40,307 nucleotides of DNA from Ectopseudomonas mendocina (GTDB lineage: Bacteria > Pseudomonadota > Gammaproteobacteria > Pseudomonadales > Pseudomonadaceae). Location of the stretch: the NCBI RefSeq assembly GCF_008041835.1, contig NZ_VRYE01000103.1:1-40307 (forward strand). The letters are read 5' to 3'. How positions within the stretch are numbered: the first letter of the stretch is position 1; the number at the start of each line of letters is the position of its first letter. Both the position numbers and the translations under genes were made by a program. The notes under the pieces are model-generated. The model did not search any database and had not been told where the DNA came from. It saw only the letters and a list, made by a program, of their open reading frames with translations. This document shows positions 32,834 through 40,307 of the stretch, piece after piece.

Positions 32834-34045
32834 ATGGGTATCCGTGCATTCCTCGACAAGGTCGAGCACAACTTCGAAAAGGGCGGCAAGTACGAAAAGT
32901 GGTACGCCCTTTATGAAGCCATCGATACGTTCTTCTACCGTCCTGGCAGCGTGACCAAGACCACCGCTCACGTGCGCGACGGCATCGACCTCAAGCGCAT
33001 GATGATCACCGTGTGGCTGTGCACCTTCCCGGCGATGTTCTTCGGCATGTGGAACACCGGCTACCAGGCCAACCTGATCTTCGCTCAGAGCCCCGAGCTG
33101 CTGGCGAGCCAGGAAGGCTGGCGTTTCGCCCTGATCGGCTCGCTGGCCGGTTTCGACCCGAACAGCCTGTGGGACAACTTCATCCAGGGCGCGGCCTACT
33201 TCCTGCCGGTCTATGCGGTGACCTTCATCGTCGGTGGCTTCTGGGAAGTGCTGTTCGCTTCGATCCGCAAGCATGAAGTCAACGAAGGTTTCTTCGTCAC
33301 CTCCGTGCTGTTCGCCCTGATCCTGCCGCCGAGCATTCCGCTGTGGCAGGTCGCCCTGGGCATCAGCTTCGGTGTGGTGATCGGCAAGGAAGTGTTCGGT
33401 GGTACCGGCAAGAACTTCCTCAACCCGGCGCTGACCGGCCGTGCCTTCCTGTTCTTCGCCTACCCGGCGCAGATGTCCGGTGATGCGGTATGGACTGCAG
33501 TGGACGGCTTTGCCGGTGCCACTTCGCTGAGCCTCGCTGCTTCCGGTGGCATCGAGAACGTGATCAACAACGGCATCACCTGGATGGACGCTTTCTTCGG
33601 CACCATTCATGGTTCGATGGGTGAGACCAGCACCCTGGCCATCGCCATCGGCGGCCTGGTACTGCTGATTACCAAGATCGCCTCGTGGCGCATCGTGGCC
33701 GGTGTGATGCTGGGTATGATCGGCCTGAGCCTGCTGTTCAACCTGATCGGCTCCACTACCAACCCGATGTTCGCCATGCCCTGGTACTGGCATCTGGTCG
33801 TCGGTGGTTTTGCCTTCGGCATGTTCTTCATGGCCACCGACCCGGTGTCGAGCTCCATGACCAATACCGGCAAGTGGATCTTCGGTGCCCTGATCGGTGT
33901 GATGGTGGTGCTGATCCGTGTGGTCAACCCGGCCTTCCCCGAGGGCATGATGCTGGCGATTCTGTTCGCCAACCTGTTTGCACCGCTGATCGACCACTTC
34001 GTCGTTCAGGCCAATATCAAGCGGAGGCTGGCACGTAATGTCTAG
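32834..34045 (+). CDS. nqrB: Na+-translocating NADH:quinone oxidoreductase subunit B
   Basis: A 403-residue inner-membrane subunit with about ten hydrophobic segments. It carries covalent FMN on the threonine of the GATS motif, here T230 in DGFAGATSLSLAA, and holds riboflavin and a quinone site. The N-terminal amphipathic part (HNFEKGGKYEKWYALYEAID) is typical. Flavinylation would be done by the ApbE protein encoded at 37348. It overlaps nqrC by 8 bases, indicating translational coupling. Confidence 0.97.
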   Translation: MGIRAFLDKVEHNFEKGGKYEKWYALYEAIDTFFYRPGSVTKTTAHVRDGIDLKRMMITVWLCTFPAMFFGMWNTGYQANLIFAQSPELLASQEGWRFALIGSLAGFDPNSLWDNFIQGAAYFLPVYAVTFIVGGFWEVLFASIRKHEVNEGFFVTSVLFALILPPSIPLWQVALGISFGVVIGKEVFGGTGKNFLNPALTGRAFLFFAYPAQMSGDAVWTAVDGFAGATSLSLAASGGIENVINNGITWMDAFFGTIHGSMGETSTLAIAIGGLVLLITKIASWRIVAGVMLGMIGLSLLFNLIGSTTNPMFAMPWYWHLVVGGFAFGMFFMATDPVSSSMTNTGKWIFGALIGVMVVLIRVVNPAFPEGMMLAILFANLFAPLIDHFVVQANIKRRLARNV

Positions 34046-34826
34046 TCAAAAAGAATCCACCGTTCGTACGCTGACGGTGGCCCTGCTGGTGTGTCTGGTG
34101 TGCTCGGTGTTCGTCGCCGGTGCCGCCATCGCACTGAAGCCAACCCAGGTGGAAAACCGTCTGCTGGACAAGCAGCGCAGCATCCTGGCCATTGCCGGCC
34201 TGGGTGAGGCGGGTATGTCCGGTGCCAAGGTCAAGGAGCTGTTCGACAGCACCATCACTGCCAAACTGGTAGATCTGCAGAGTGGCAAGTTCTCCGATGC
34301 GTTCGATCCGATCACCTTCGACCCGCTGAAGGCGTCGAAGGATCCGCAGATTTCTCAGGTGCTCAAGGGCAGCGAGGATATCGCCGGGATCAAGCGTCAG
34401 GAGCGTTACACCACCGTTTATATGGTGGAGAAGGATGGCGAAGTCGAAATCCTGATCCTGCCGGTGCGTGGCTACGGCCTGTGGTCGACCCTGCACGGCT
34501 TTATCGCGGTCAAGGGTGATCTCAATACCGTAGTGGGTATGGGCTTCTACCAGCATGGCGAAACGCCGGGCCTGGGGGGCGAGGTAGACAATCCGAAGTG
34601 GACCGGCCAGTGGCCAGGCAAGACCCTGTTCGATGAAAACGGCGAGTTGGCTGTAGAAGTTGTCAAGGGTGGTGTCGACCCGCAAAGTCCGAAAGCCGTG
34701 CACCAGGTCGACGGCCTTGCCGGCGCTACCTTGACTGGCAACGGCGTGGATAACCTGCTGAAGTTCTGGCTGGGCCAGAACGGCTTCGGTCCGTTTATCG
34801 CTAACCTGCGTGCAGGGGAGGCCTGA
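34038..34826 (+). CDS. nqrC: Na+-translocating NADH:quinone oxidoreductase subunit C
   Basis: A 262-residue subunit with one N-terminal membrane segment (TLTVALLVCLVCSVFVAGAA) and a large periplasmic FMN-binding domain. The flavin-accepting threonine is T231 in GLAGATLTGNG; the position before GAT is alanine where many homologues have serine. FMN is attached by ApbE. The start overlaps the nqrB end. Confidence 0.96.
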   Translation: MSSQKESTVRTLTVALLVCLVCSVFVAGAAIALKPTQVENRLLDKQRSILAIAGLGEAGMSGAKVKELFDSTITAKLVDLQSGKFSDAFDPITFDPLKASKDPQISQVLKGSEDIAGIKRQERYTTVYMVEKDGEVEILILPVRGYGLWSTLHGFIAVKGDLNTVVGMGFYQHGETPGLGGEVDNPKWTGQWPGKTLFDENGELAVEVVKGGVDPQSPKAVHQVDGLAGATLTGNGVDNLLKFWLGQNGFGPFIANLRAGEA

Positions 34827-34828
34827 TC

Positions 34829-35496
34829 ATGTCGCAGCCAACCATTAAAGAAGTCCTGCTCAACCCGATCTTCAACAACAACCCCATCGGCCTGCAGATC
34901 CTTGGCATCTGCTCGGCGCTGGCGGTCACCTCGAACTTGCAGACTGCGCTGGTAATGTCCGCCGCGCTGACACTGGTGACTGGGTTCTCCAACCTGTTCA
35001 TTTCGCTGATCCGCAGCCAGATCCCCAGCTCGATCCGCATGATCGTGCAGATGGTGATCATCGCCTCGCTGGTTATCGTGGTGGATCAGTTGCTCAAGGC
35101 CTACGCCTTCAGCCTGTCCAAGCAGCTGTCGGTGTTCGTCGGTCTGATCATCACCAACTGCATCGTGATGGGCCGTGCCGAAGCCTTCGCCATGCAGAAC
35201 CCGCCTGTACTGTCTTTCTTCGACGGTATCGGTAACGGTCTGGGCTACAGCGCCTTCCTGATCGCTCTGGGCATCATTCGTGAGCTGTTCGGTGCGGGTA
35301 AGCTGATGGGCTACGAAGTGCTGCCGGTGATCAATGACGGTGGTTGGTATCAGCCCAACGGAATGTTGTTGCTGCCGCCTTCGGCGTTCTTCCTGATCGG
35401 CCTGTTCATTTGGGCAGTGCGTAGCTGGAAGAAGGATCAGGTCGAGGCCAATGCCTACAAGATGGCGCCTCAGGTATCCAGCAAGGAGGCCTATTA

Positions 35497-35497
<1 letters not shown>
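34829..35497 (+). CDS. nqrD: Na+-translocating NADH:quinone oxidoreductase subunit D
   Basis: A 222-residue integral membrane subunit with about six helices. Cysteines C28 (LGICSALAV) and C111 (ITNCIVMGR) match the pair that, with two from NqrE, hold the intramembrane iron or Fe-S centre whose maturation needs NqrM. The stop codon overlaps the first base of nqrE, and AAGGAGG precedes that start. Confidence 0.96.
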
Positions 35498-36105
<608 letters not shown>

Positions 36106-36120
36106 GGAAAGGATGAACAG

Positions 36121-37344
36121 ATGAATTACGAAATCTTCCTCGCCATCGGCATGTTCACCGCCATCGTTCTCGCGCTGGTGCTGATCATCCTCGCGGCGCG
36201 CGCCAAGCTGGTCTCCAGCGGCGACGTGAGCATCGAAATCAACGGCGAAAAAACCATCGTGGTGCCGGCTGGCGGCAAGCTGCTGCAAACCCTGGCCGAC
36301 AACGGCATCTTCCTGTCCTCCGCGTGCGGCGGCGGCGGTACCTGCGCCCAGTGCAAGTGCATCATCGAGTCCGGCGGTGGCGAGATGCTCTCCACCGAAG
36401 AGTCGCACTTCACCAAGCGTGAGGCCCGCGAAGGCTGGCGCCTGTCCTGCCAGGCCGCGGTCAAGCAGGACATGAAAATCAAAGTGCCGGAAGAAGTCTT
36501 CGGCGTGAAGAAGTGGGAATGCACGGTGGAGTCCAACCCCAACGTCGCCACCTTCATTAAGGAGCTGACGCTGAAGCTGCCGGAAGGTGAAAACGTCGAC
36601 TTCCGCGCCGGTGGCTACGTGCAGCTGGAATGTCCGCCGCATACCGTGTACTACAAGGACTTCGATATCCAGGAGGAGTATCGCGGCGACTGGGACAAGT
36701 TCAACCTGTGGAAGTACGTGTCCAAGGTCGATGAGACCGTGATCCGTGCCTATTCCATGGCCAACTATCCGGAAGAGCGCGGTCTGGTGAAGTTCAACAT
36801 CCGTATCGCCTCGCCGCCCCCCGGCAAGGACGATGTGCCGCCGGGCAAGATGTCGTCCTACGTGTTCAGCCTCAAACCGGGCGACAAGATCACCGTGTAC
36901 GGGCCCTTCGGTGAGTTCTTCGCCAAGGACACCGACGCCGAGATGGTCTTCATCGGTGGTGGTGCCGGCATGGCGCCGATGCGTTCGCACATCTTCGACC
37001 AGCTCAAGCGCCTGAAGTCCAAGCGCAAGATCAGCTTCTGGTACGGCGCGCGTTCCTTGCGCGAGTCGTTCTACAACGAAGAGTACGATCAGCTGGCCGC
37101 GGAAAATCCGAACTTCGAATGGCACCTGGCGCTGTCCGATCCGCAGCCGGAAGACAACTGGACCGGCCTCACCGGCTTCATCCACAACGTGCTGTACGAG
37201 AACTATCTGAAGGACCACCCGGCTCCGGAAGACTGCGAGTTCTACATGTGCGGCCCACCCATGATGAACGCCGCAGTGATCAAGATGCTGACCGACCTGG
37301 GCGTCGAGCCGGAGAACATCCTCCTCGACGACTTCGGCGGCTGA
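36121..37344 (+). CDS. nqrF: Na+-translocating NADH:quinone oxidoreductase subunit F
   Basis: A 407-residue NADH-oxidising subunit and electron entry point of the complex. It has an N-terminal membrane helix (FTAIVLALVLIILAA), a 2Fe-2S ferredoxin domain with C69, C75, C78 and C110, an FAD domain with RAYSMANYPEE, and an NADH domain with IGGGAGMAPMRSH and MCGPPMMNAAV. All ligands are present. AAGGAAAGGA lies upstream. apbE begins 3 bases after the stop. Confidence 0.97.
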   Translation: MNYEIFLAIGMFTAIVLALVLIILAARAKLVSSGDVSIEINGEKTIVVPAGGKLLQTLADNGIFLSSACGGGGTCAQCKCIIESGGGEMLSTEESHFTKREAREGWRLSCQAAVKQDMKIKVPEEVFGVKKWECTVESNPNVATFIKELTLKLPEGENVDFRAGGYVQLECPPHTVYYKDFDIQEEYRGDWDKFNLWKYVSKVDETVIRAYSMANYPEERGLVKFNIRIASPPPGKDDVPPGKMSSYVFSLKPGDKITVYGPFGEFFAKDTDAEMVFIGGGAGMAPMRSHIFDQLKRLKSKRKISFWYGARSLRESFYNEEYDQLAAENPNFEWHLALSDPQPEDNWTGLTGFIHNVLYENYLKDHPAPEDCEFYMCGPPMMNAAVIKMLTDLGVEPENILLDDFGG

Positions 37345-37347
37345 CGC

Positions 37348-38373
37348 ATGAGGTCTGCTGTACTCCAGCCCGTTATCGCTGTCGCCCTGGCGGCAGCCCT
37401 AACGGGCTGCTTGCATTCTGAACGGATCGAAGAGTTCGGTGGCCCGACCATGGGCAGCACCTATTCGATCAAATACGTCCGCAGCGAAGGCGTCGCGCCG
37501 CAAGCCGAACTCAAGGCCGCGACTGAGGCGATCCTCGCCGAAATCGATCTGCAGATGTCCACCTATCGCGATGATTCGCTGATCGAGCAGTTCAACCGTG
37601 CGCCAGCCGGTACCTGCCAGGCCATGCCCAGGGGCGTGCTGGAGCTGGTGCGTGCCGGCGATCGCCTGCACCAGGAGAGCCAGGGCTACTTCGACCTGAC
37701 GCTGAAGCCCTTGCTCGACCTCTGGGGCTTCGGCCCCAAAGGGCAGGGCGAGGCGGTGCCGGATGCCGAGCGCCTGGCCGAGGCGCGCCAGCGGGTCGGT
37801 CAGCAGCACCTGAGGATCGAAGGCGAGCAGTTGTGCAAGGATGCCGATGTTCAGGTCGACTTCAACAGCATCGCGGCCGGTTATGCCGTCGATCTGATCG
37901 TGGCGCGCCTGGGCGAGTTGGGGGTCACCAGTTATCTGGTCGAGGCCACCGGTGAGCTCAAGGCGGCTGGCTTCAAGCCTGACGGCAGCCACTGGCGTAT
38001 CGGCCTGGAAGCGCCGCGTGATGATCAGCGTATGGCTCAGCGCATCCTGCAGCTCGATGGTTACGGTATTTCCACCTCGGGTGACTATCGCAACTACTTC
38101 GAAGAGAACGGCCAGCGCTACTCGCATACGCTCGATCCGCTGAGCGGCAAGCCGGTCAACCACAAGCTGGCGGCGGTGACGGTGGCCGATCCATCGACCT
38201 TGCGCGCCGATGGCTTGTCTACCCTATTGATGGTGCTCGGTCCGGATGCCGGCATGGCCTTCGCCGAGCGCAACGGTATCGCGGCGTTTTTCGTGACGCG
38301 TGAGGGCGAGGGCTTCGTCACACAGGGCACGACCGCATTTGAGCAGCTATTCGCTGCAGGAGATGAGCAATGA
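37348..38373 (+). CDS. apbE: FAD:protein FMN transferase ApbE (lipoprotein)
   Basis: A 341-residue enzyme that moves FMN from FAD onto threonine of target proteins in the periplasm, here most likely NqrB and NqrC. It has a lipoprotein signal peptide with lipobox LTGC (lipidated C21). Family motifs are PTMGSTYSIKY, FDLTLKPLLDLWGFGP, DFNSIAAGYAVDLI and SGDYRNYF, with HTLDPLSGKPV near the metal site. It is fused into the nqr operon and shares ATGA with nqrM. Confidence 0.95.
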   Translation: MRSAVLQPVIAVALAAALTGCLHSERIEEFGGPTMGSTYSIKYVRSEGVAPQAELKAATEAILAEIDLQMSTYRDDSLIEQFNRAPAGTCQAMPRGVLELVRAGDRLHQESQGYFDLTLKPLLDLWGFGPKGQGEAVPDAERLAEARQRVGQQHLRIEGEQLCKDADVQVDFNSIAAGYAVDLIVARLGELGVTSYLVEATGELKAAGFKPDGSHWRIGLEAPRDDQRMAQRILQLDGYGISTSGDYRNYFEENGQRYSHTLDPLSGKPVNHKLAAVTVADPSTLRADGLSTLLMVLGPDAGMAFAERNGIAAFFVTREGEGFVTQGTTAFEQLFAAGDEQ

Positions 38374-38600
38374 CGTTTCTGGTGGTATTTCTGACCATGA
38401 TCCTGGTCGTCGGCATGATGGCCGTTGGCGTGATCATGGGGCGCAAACCCATCGCCGGTTCCTGCGGTGGCATCGCCAACCTGGGTATCGAGAAGGAGTG
38501 CTCGATCTGTGGCGGTAGCCGTGAGAAGTGCGAAGAGGTCAATCGCGACAAGAGCGAAGCGCCCAACACCGACCTGGCTTACGACGCGAGCAAGCGCTAA
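38370..38600 (+). CDS. nqrM: Na+-NQR maturation protein NqrM
   Basis: A 76-residue protein with one N-terminal membrane helix (about residues 3-24) and a cytoplasmic tail with four cysteines, C32, C44, C47 and C54, in GSCGGIANLGIEKECSICGG and EKC. NqrM is known to deliver iron to the NqrD/NqrE centre and needs these cysteines. The ATGA overlap with apbE indicates coupled translation. The length is typical. Confidence 0.95.
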   Translation: MTFLVVFLTMILVVGMMAVGVIMGRKPIAGSCGGIANLGIEKECSICGGSREKCEEVNRDKSEAPNTDLAYDASKR

Positions 38601-38626
38601 GCCGGCTGGTAGCTTTGATAGCCGGC
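38601..38626 (+). terminator. Hairpin just after nqrM
   Basis: A 7-bp perfect stem (GCCGGCT / AGCCGGC) with a 12-base loop begins at the base after the nqrM stop codon. It has no T-tract, so it may only stabilise the nqr message or attenuate read-through into sthA. Confidence 0.3.
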
Positions 38627-38696
38627 AGATGTAATCCACTGCCGGCCCTGCCGAGGGTGCGCCACAAGCGCTCCGGCCTGATCTGAAGGAGTAAAC

Positions 38697-40091
38697 ATGG
38701 CGGTCTACAACTACGATGTGGTGGTGCTGGGCTCCGGCCCGGCGGGCGAGGGCGCGGCGATGAACGCGGCCAAGGCCGGGCGCAAGGTAGCCGTGGTGGA
38801 CAACCGTCCGCTGGTCGGCGGCAACTGCACCCACCTGGGCACCATCCCGTCCAAGGCGCTGCGCCATTCGGTGCGGCAGATCATGCAGTTCAACACCAAC
38901 CCGATGTTCCGCCAGATCGGCGAGCCACGCTGGTTCTCCTTCCCCGACGTGCTGAAAAGTGCGGAGAAGGTGATCGCCAAGCAGGTCACCTCGCGCACCG
39001 GTTACTACGCGCGTAACCGCATCGACACCTATTTCGGCACCGCCAGCTTCGCTGACGAGCAGACGGTCGAAGTCGTCTGCCTCAATGGTGTGGTGGAAAA
39101 GCTGGTGGCCAAACAGATCGTCATCGCCACCGGTTCGCGTCCGTACCGCCCGGCCGATGTCGATTTCCGCCACCCGCGTATCTACGATAGCGACACCATT
39201 CTCAGCCTGGGTCACACACCGCGTCGTCTGATCATCTACGGAGCGGGGGTGATCGGTTGCGAGTATGCCTCGATCTTCAGTGGCCTGGGTGTGCTGGTCG
39301 ACCTGATCGACAACCGCGATCAGCTGCTCAGCTTCCTCGACTCGGAAATCTCCGACGCCTTGAGCTATCACCTGCGCAACAACAACGTGCTGATTCGTCA
39401 CAACGAAGAGTACGAGCGCATCGAGGGTGTGGAAAACGGAGTGGTGCTGCACCTTAAGTCGGGCAAGAAGATCAAGGCCGACGCCCTGCTGTGGTGTAAC
39501 GGCCGCACCGGCAACACCGATCAGCTGGGCCTGGAGAACATCGGCATCGCGGTCAACAGCCGTGGCCAGATCCAGGTCGACGAGCATTACCGCACCGAGG
39601 TCAGCAACATCTACGCCGCCGGTGACGTGATCGGCTGGCCGAGCCTGGCCAGTGCCGCGGCTGACCAGGGCCGTTCCGCGGCCGGCAGCATCGTCGAAAA
39701 CGGCAGCTGGCGTTTCGTCGATGACGTGCCGACCGGCATCTACACCATTCCGGAGATCAGCTCGATCGGCAAGACCGAGCGTGAACTGACCCAGGCCAAG
39801 GTGCCTTACGAAGTGGGCAAGGCCTTCTTCAAGGGTATGGCCCGCGCGCAGATCTCGGTCGAACCGGTGGGTATGCTGAAGATCCTGTTCCACCGTGAGA
39901 CCCTGGAAGTGCTGGGTGTGCACTGCTTCGGCTATCAGGCGTCGGAGATCGTCCACATCGGTCAGGCGATCATGAACCAGAAGGGTGAAGCCAACAGCAT
40001 CAAGTACTTCATCAACACCACCTTCAACTACCCGACCATGGCCGAGGCCTATCGGGTTGCCGCGTTCGACGGCCTCAACCGGCTTTTTTGA
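38697..40091 (+). CDS. sthA: Soluble pyridine nucleotide transhydrogenase
   Basis: A 464-residue cytoplasmic flavoprotein that transfers hydride between NADPH and NAD+. It has the FAD-binding segment VVVLGSGPAGEGAAMNAAKA, the NAD(P) site IIYGAGVIGCEYASIFSGLG, and IYAAGDVIGWPSLASAAADQ. The active-site region reads GGNCTHLGTIPSKALR: only one of the two redox cysteines of related disulfide reductases is kept, as is usual for SthA. AAGGAGTAAAC precedes the ATG. It lies 96 bases after nqrM and may have its own promoter. Confidence 0.96.
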   Translation: MAVYNYDVVVLGSGPAGEGAAMNAAKAGRKVAVVDNRPLVGGNCTHLGTIPSKALRHSVRQIMQFNTNPMFRQIGEPRWFSFPDVLKSAEKVIAKQVTSRTGYYARNRIDTYFGTASFADEQTVEVVCLNGVVEKLVAKQIVIATGSRPYRPADVDFRHPRIYDSDTILSLGHTPRRLIIYGAGVIGCEYASIFSGLGVLVDLIDNRDQLLSFLDSEISDALSYHLRNNNVLIRHNEEYERIEGVENGVVLHLKSGKKIKADALLWCNGRTGNTDQLGLENIGIAVNSRGQIQVDEHYRTEVSNIYAAGDVIGWPSLASAAADQGRSAAGSIVENGSWRFVDDVPTGIYTIPEISSIGKTERELTQAKVPYEVGKAFFKGMARAQISVEPVGMLKILFHRETLEVLGVHCFGYQASEIVHIGQAIMNQKGEANSIKYFINTTFNYPTMAEAYRVAAFDGLNRLF

Positions 40092-40200
40092 GCGGCTCCG
40101 GCCGGCGGCCTGAGCCGGTCGGGGAGACAGGCTGGGTAGTGGCTTCCGAGTGGCGCTGGCCGAATCGGGAGAGCTTCTAGCGTCTCAGGCGGCAGCAAAG

Positions 40201-40234
40201 GACAAAACCGGCCATTGGCCGGTTTTGTCGTTGT
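40201..40234 (+). terminator. Intrinsic terminator of sthA
   Basis: A perfect 13-bp stem (GACAAAACCGGCC / GGCCGGTTTTGTC) with an ATT loop is followed by GTTGTT. It lies about 110 bases past the stop. Confidence 0.85.
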
Positions 40235-40248
40235 TGGGCGCCGTATTC

Positions 40249-40307
40249 GTAGCCTGGATGCAATCCGGGGACATCCTCGCTCCAGCTCCCGGATTGCATC
40301 CGTATAT
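40249..40307. repeat. REP-like palindromic element, copy 3 (cut by the window end)
   Basis: The left arm is GTAGCCTGGATGCAATCCGG and the right arm is CCCGGATTGCATCCGTAT. It is the same family as 1292-1354 and 3017-3075. Confidence 0.8.

Noticed and set aside
31502..33997. 831-residue minus-strand open frame
   Set aside because: It is antisense to nqrA and nqrB; the composition is a shadow of their codon use.

Overview
This is ordinary, gene-dense core chromosome of a Pseudomonas, most like the P. mendocina/oleovorans/alcaliphila side of the genus. I infer this from the high GC, the gene content and order (FGGY kinase, YegS kinase, slt, uup, uspA, fadBA, topA, sulA-lexA, psrA, nagZ, MTIP, csiV-mfd, gap, nqrABCDEF-apbE-nqrM, sthA), and the GTAGCCCGGAT-type and GTAGGAGC-type intergenic repeats. 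The order follows, from memory, the P. aeruginosa PA3025-to-PA2991 stretch. I could not run a search, so the species is not fixed.

Layout. 1-6.9 kb: the 3' part of a GlpD-like glycerol-3-phosphate dehydrogenase broken by one in-frame amber codon, then an FGGY sugar/polyol kinase between two palindromic repeats, a pirin (minus), a YegS-like lipid kinase, a CheV-type chemotaxis protein and a MOSC protein. 6.9-13.2 kb: lytic transglycosylase Slt (minus), the ABC-F ATPase Uup followed by a cysteine-containing conserved protein, a universal stress protein (minus) and an exported helical protein of unknown role (minus). 13.2-17.1 kb: the fadBA beta-oxidation operon. 17.1-21.1 kb: a DUF1653 protein, topA and two small conserved proteins. 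21.1-23.1 kb: the lexA-sulA SOS operon divergent from psrA, with both regulators' own operators readable in one 228-bp intergenic region. 23.2-25.5 kb: an L,D-transpeptidase-fold protein, NagZ and 5'-methylthioinosine phosphorylase. 25.6-29.6 kb: mfd-csiV (minus). 29.7-31.2 kb: a long-form GAPDH. 31.5-40.1 kb: the Na+-translocating NADH:quinone oxidoreductase operon with its flavin transferase (apbE) and iron-centre maturation factor (nqrM), then soluble transhydrogenase sthA.

How it fits together. PsrA, autoregulated here by two overlapping palindromes, is known in P. aeruginosa to control fadBA, which lies about 9 kb away in this window and carries PsrA-like half-sites upstream. LexA controls itself and the downstream SulA. 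NADH made by beta-oxidation and glycolysis can feed Na+-NQR, and SthA balances NADH with NADPH. NagZ acts in peptidoglycan recycling, to which Slt supplies substrate.

I found no tRNA, rRNA, CRISPR array, insertion sequence, prophage or obvious horizontally acquired block, and no convincing new multi-gene system. The most interesting points are small ones: the amber codon at 737, the PsrA operator pair, a G8 run inside a candidate nqr promoter spacer, and an apparently cytoplasmic L,D-transpeptidase-fold protein directly upstream of nagZ.
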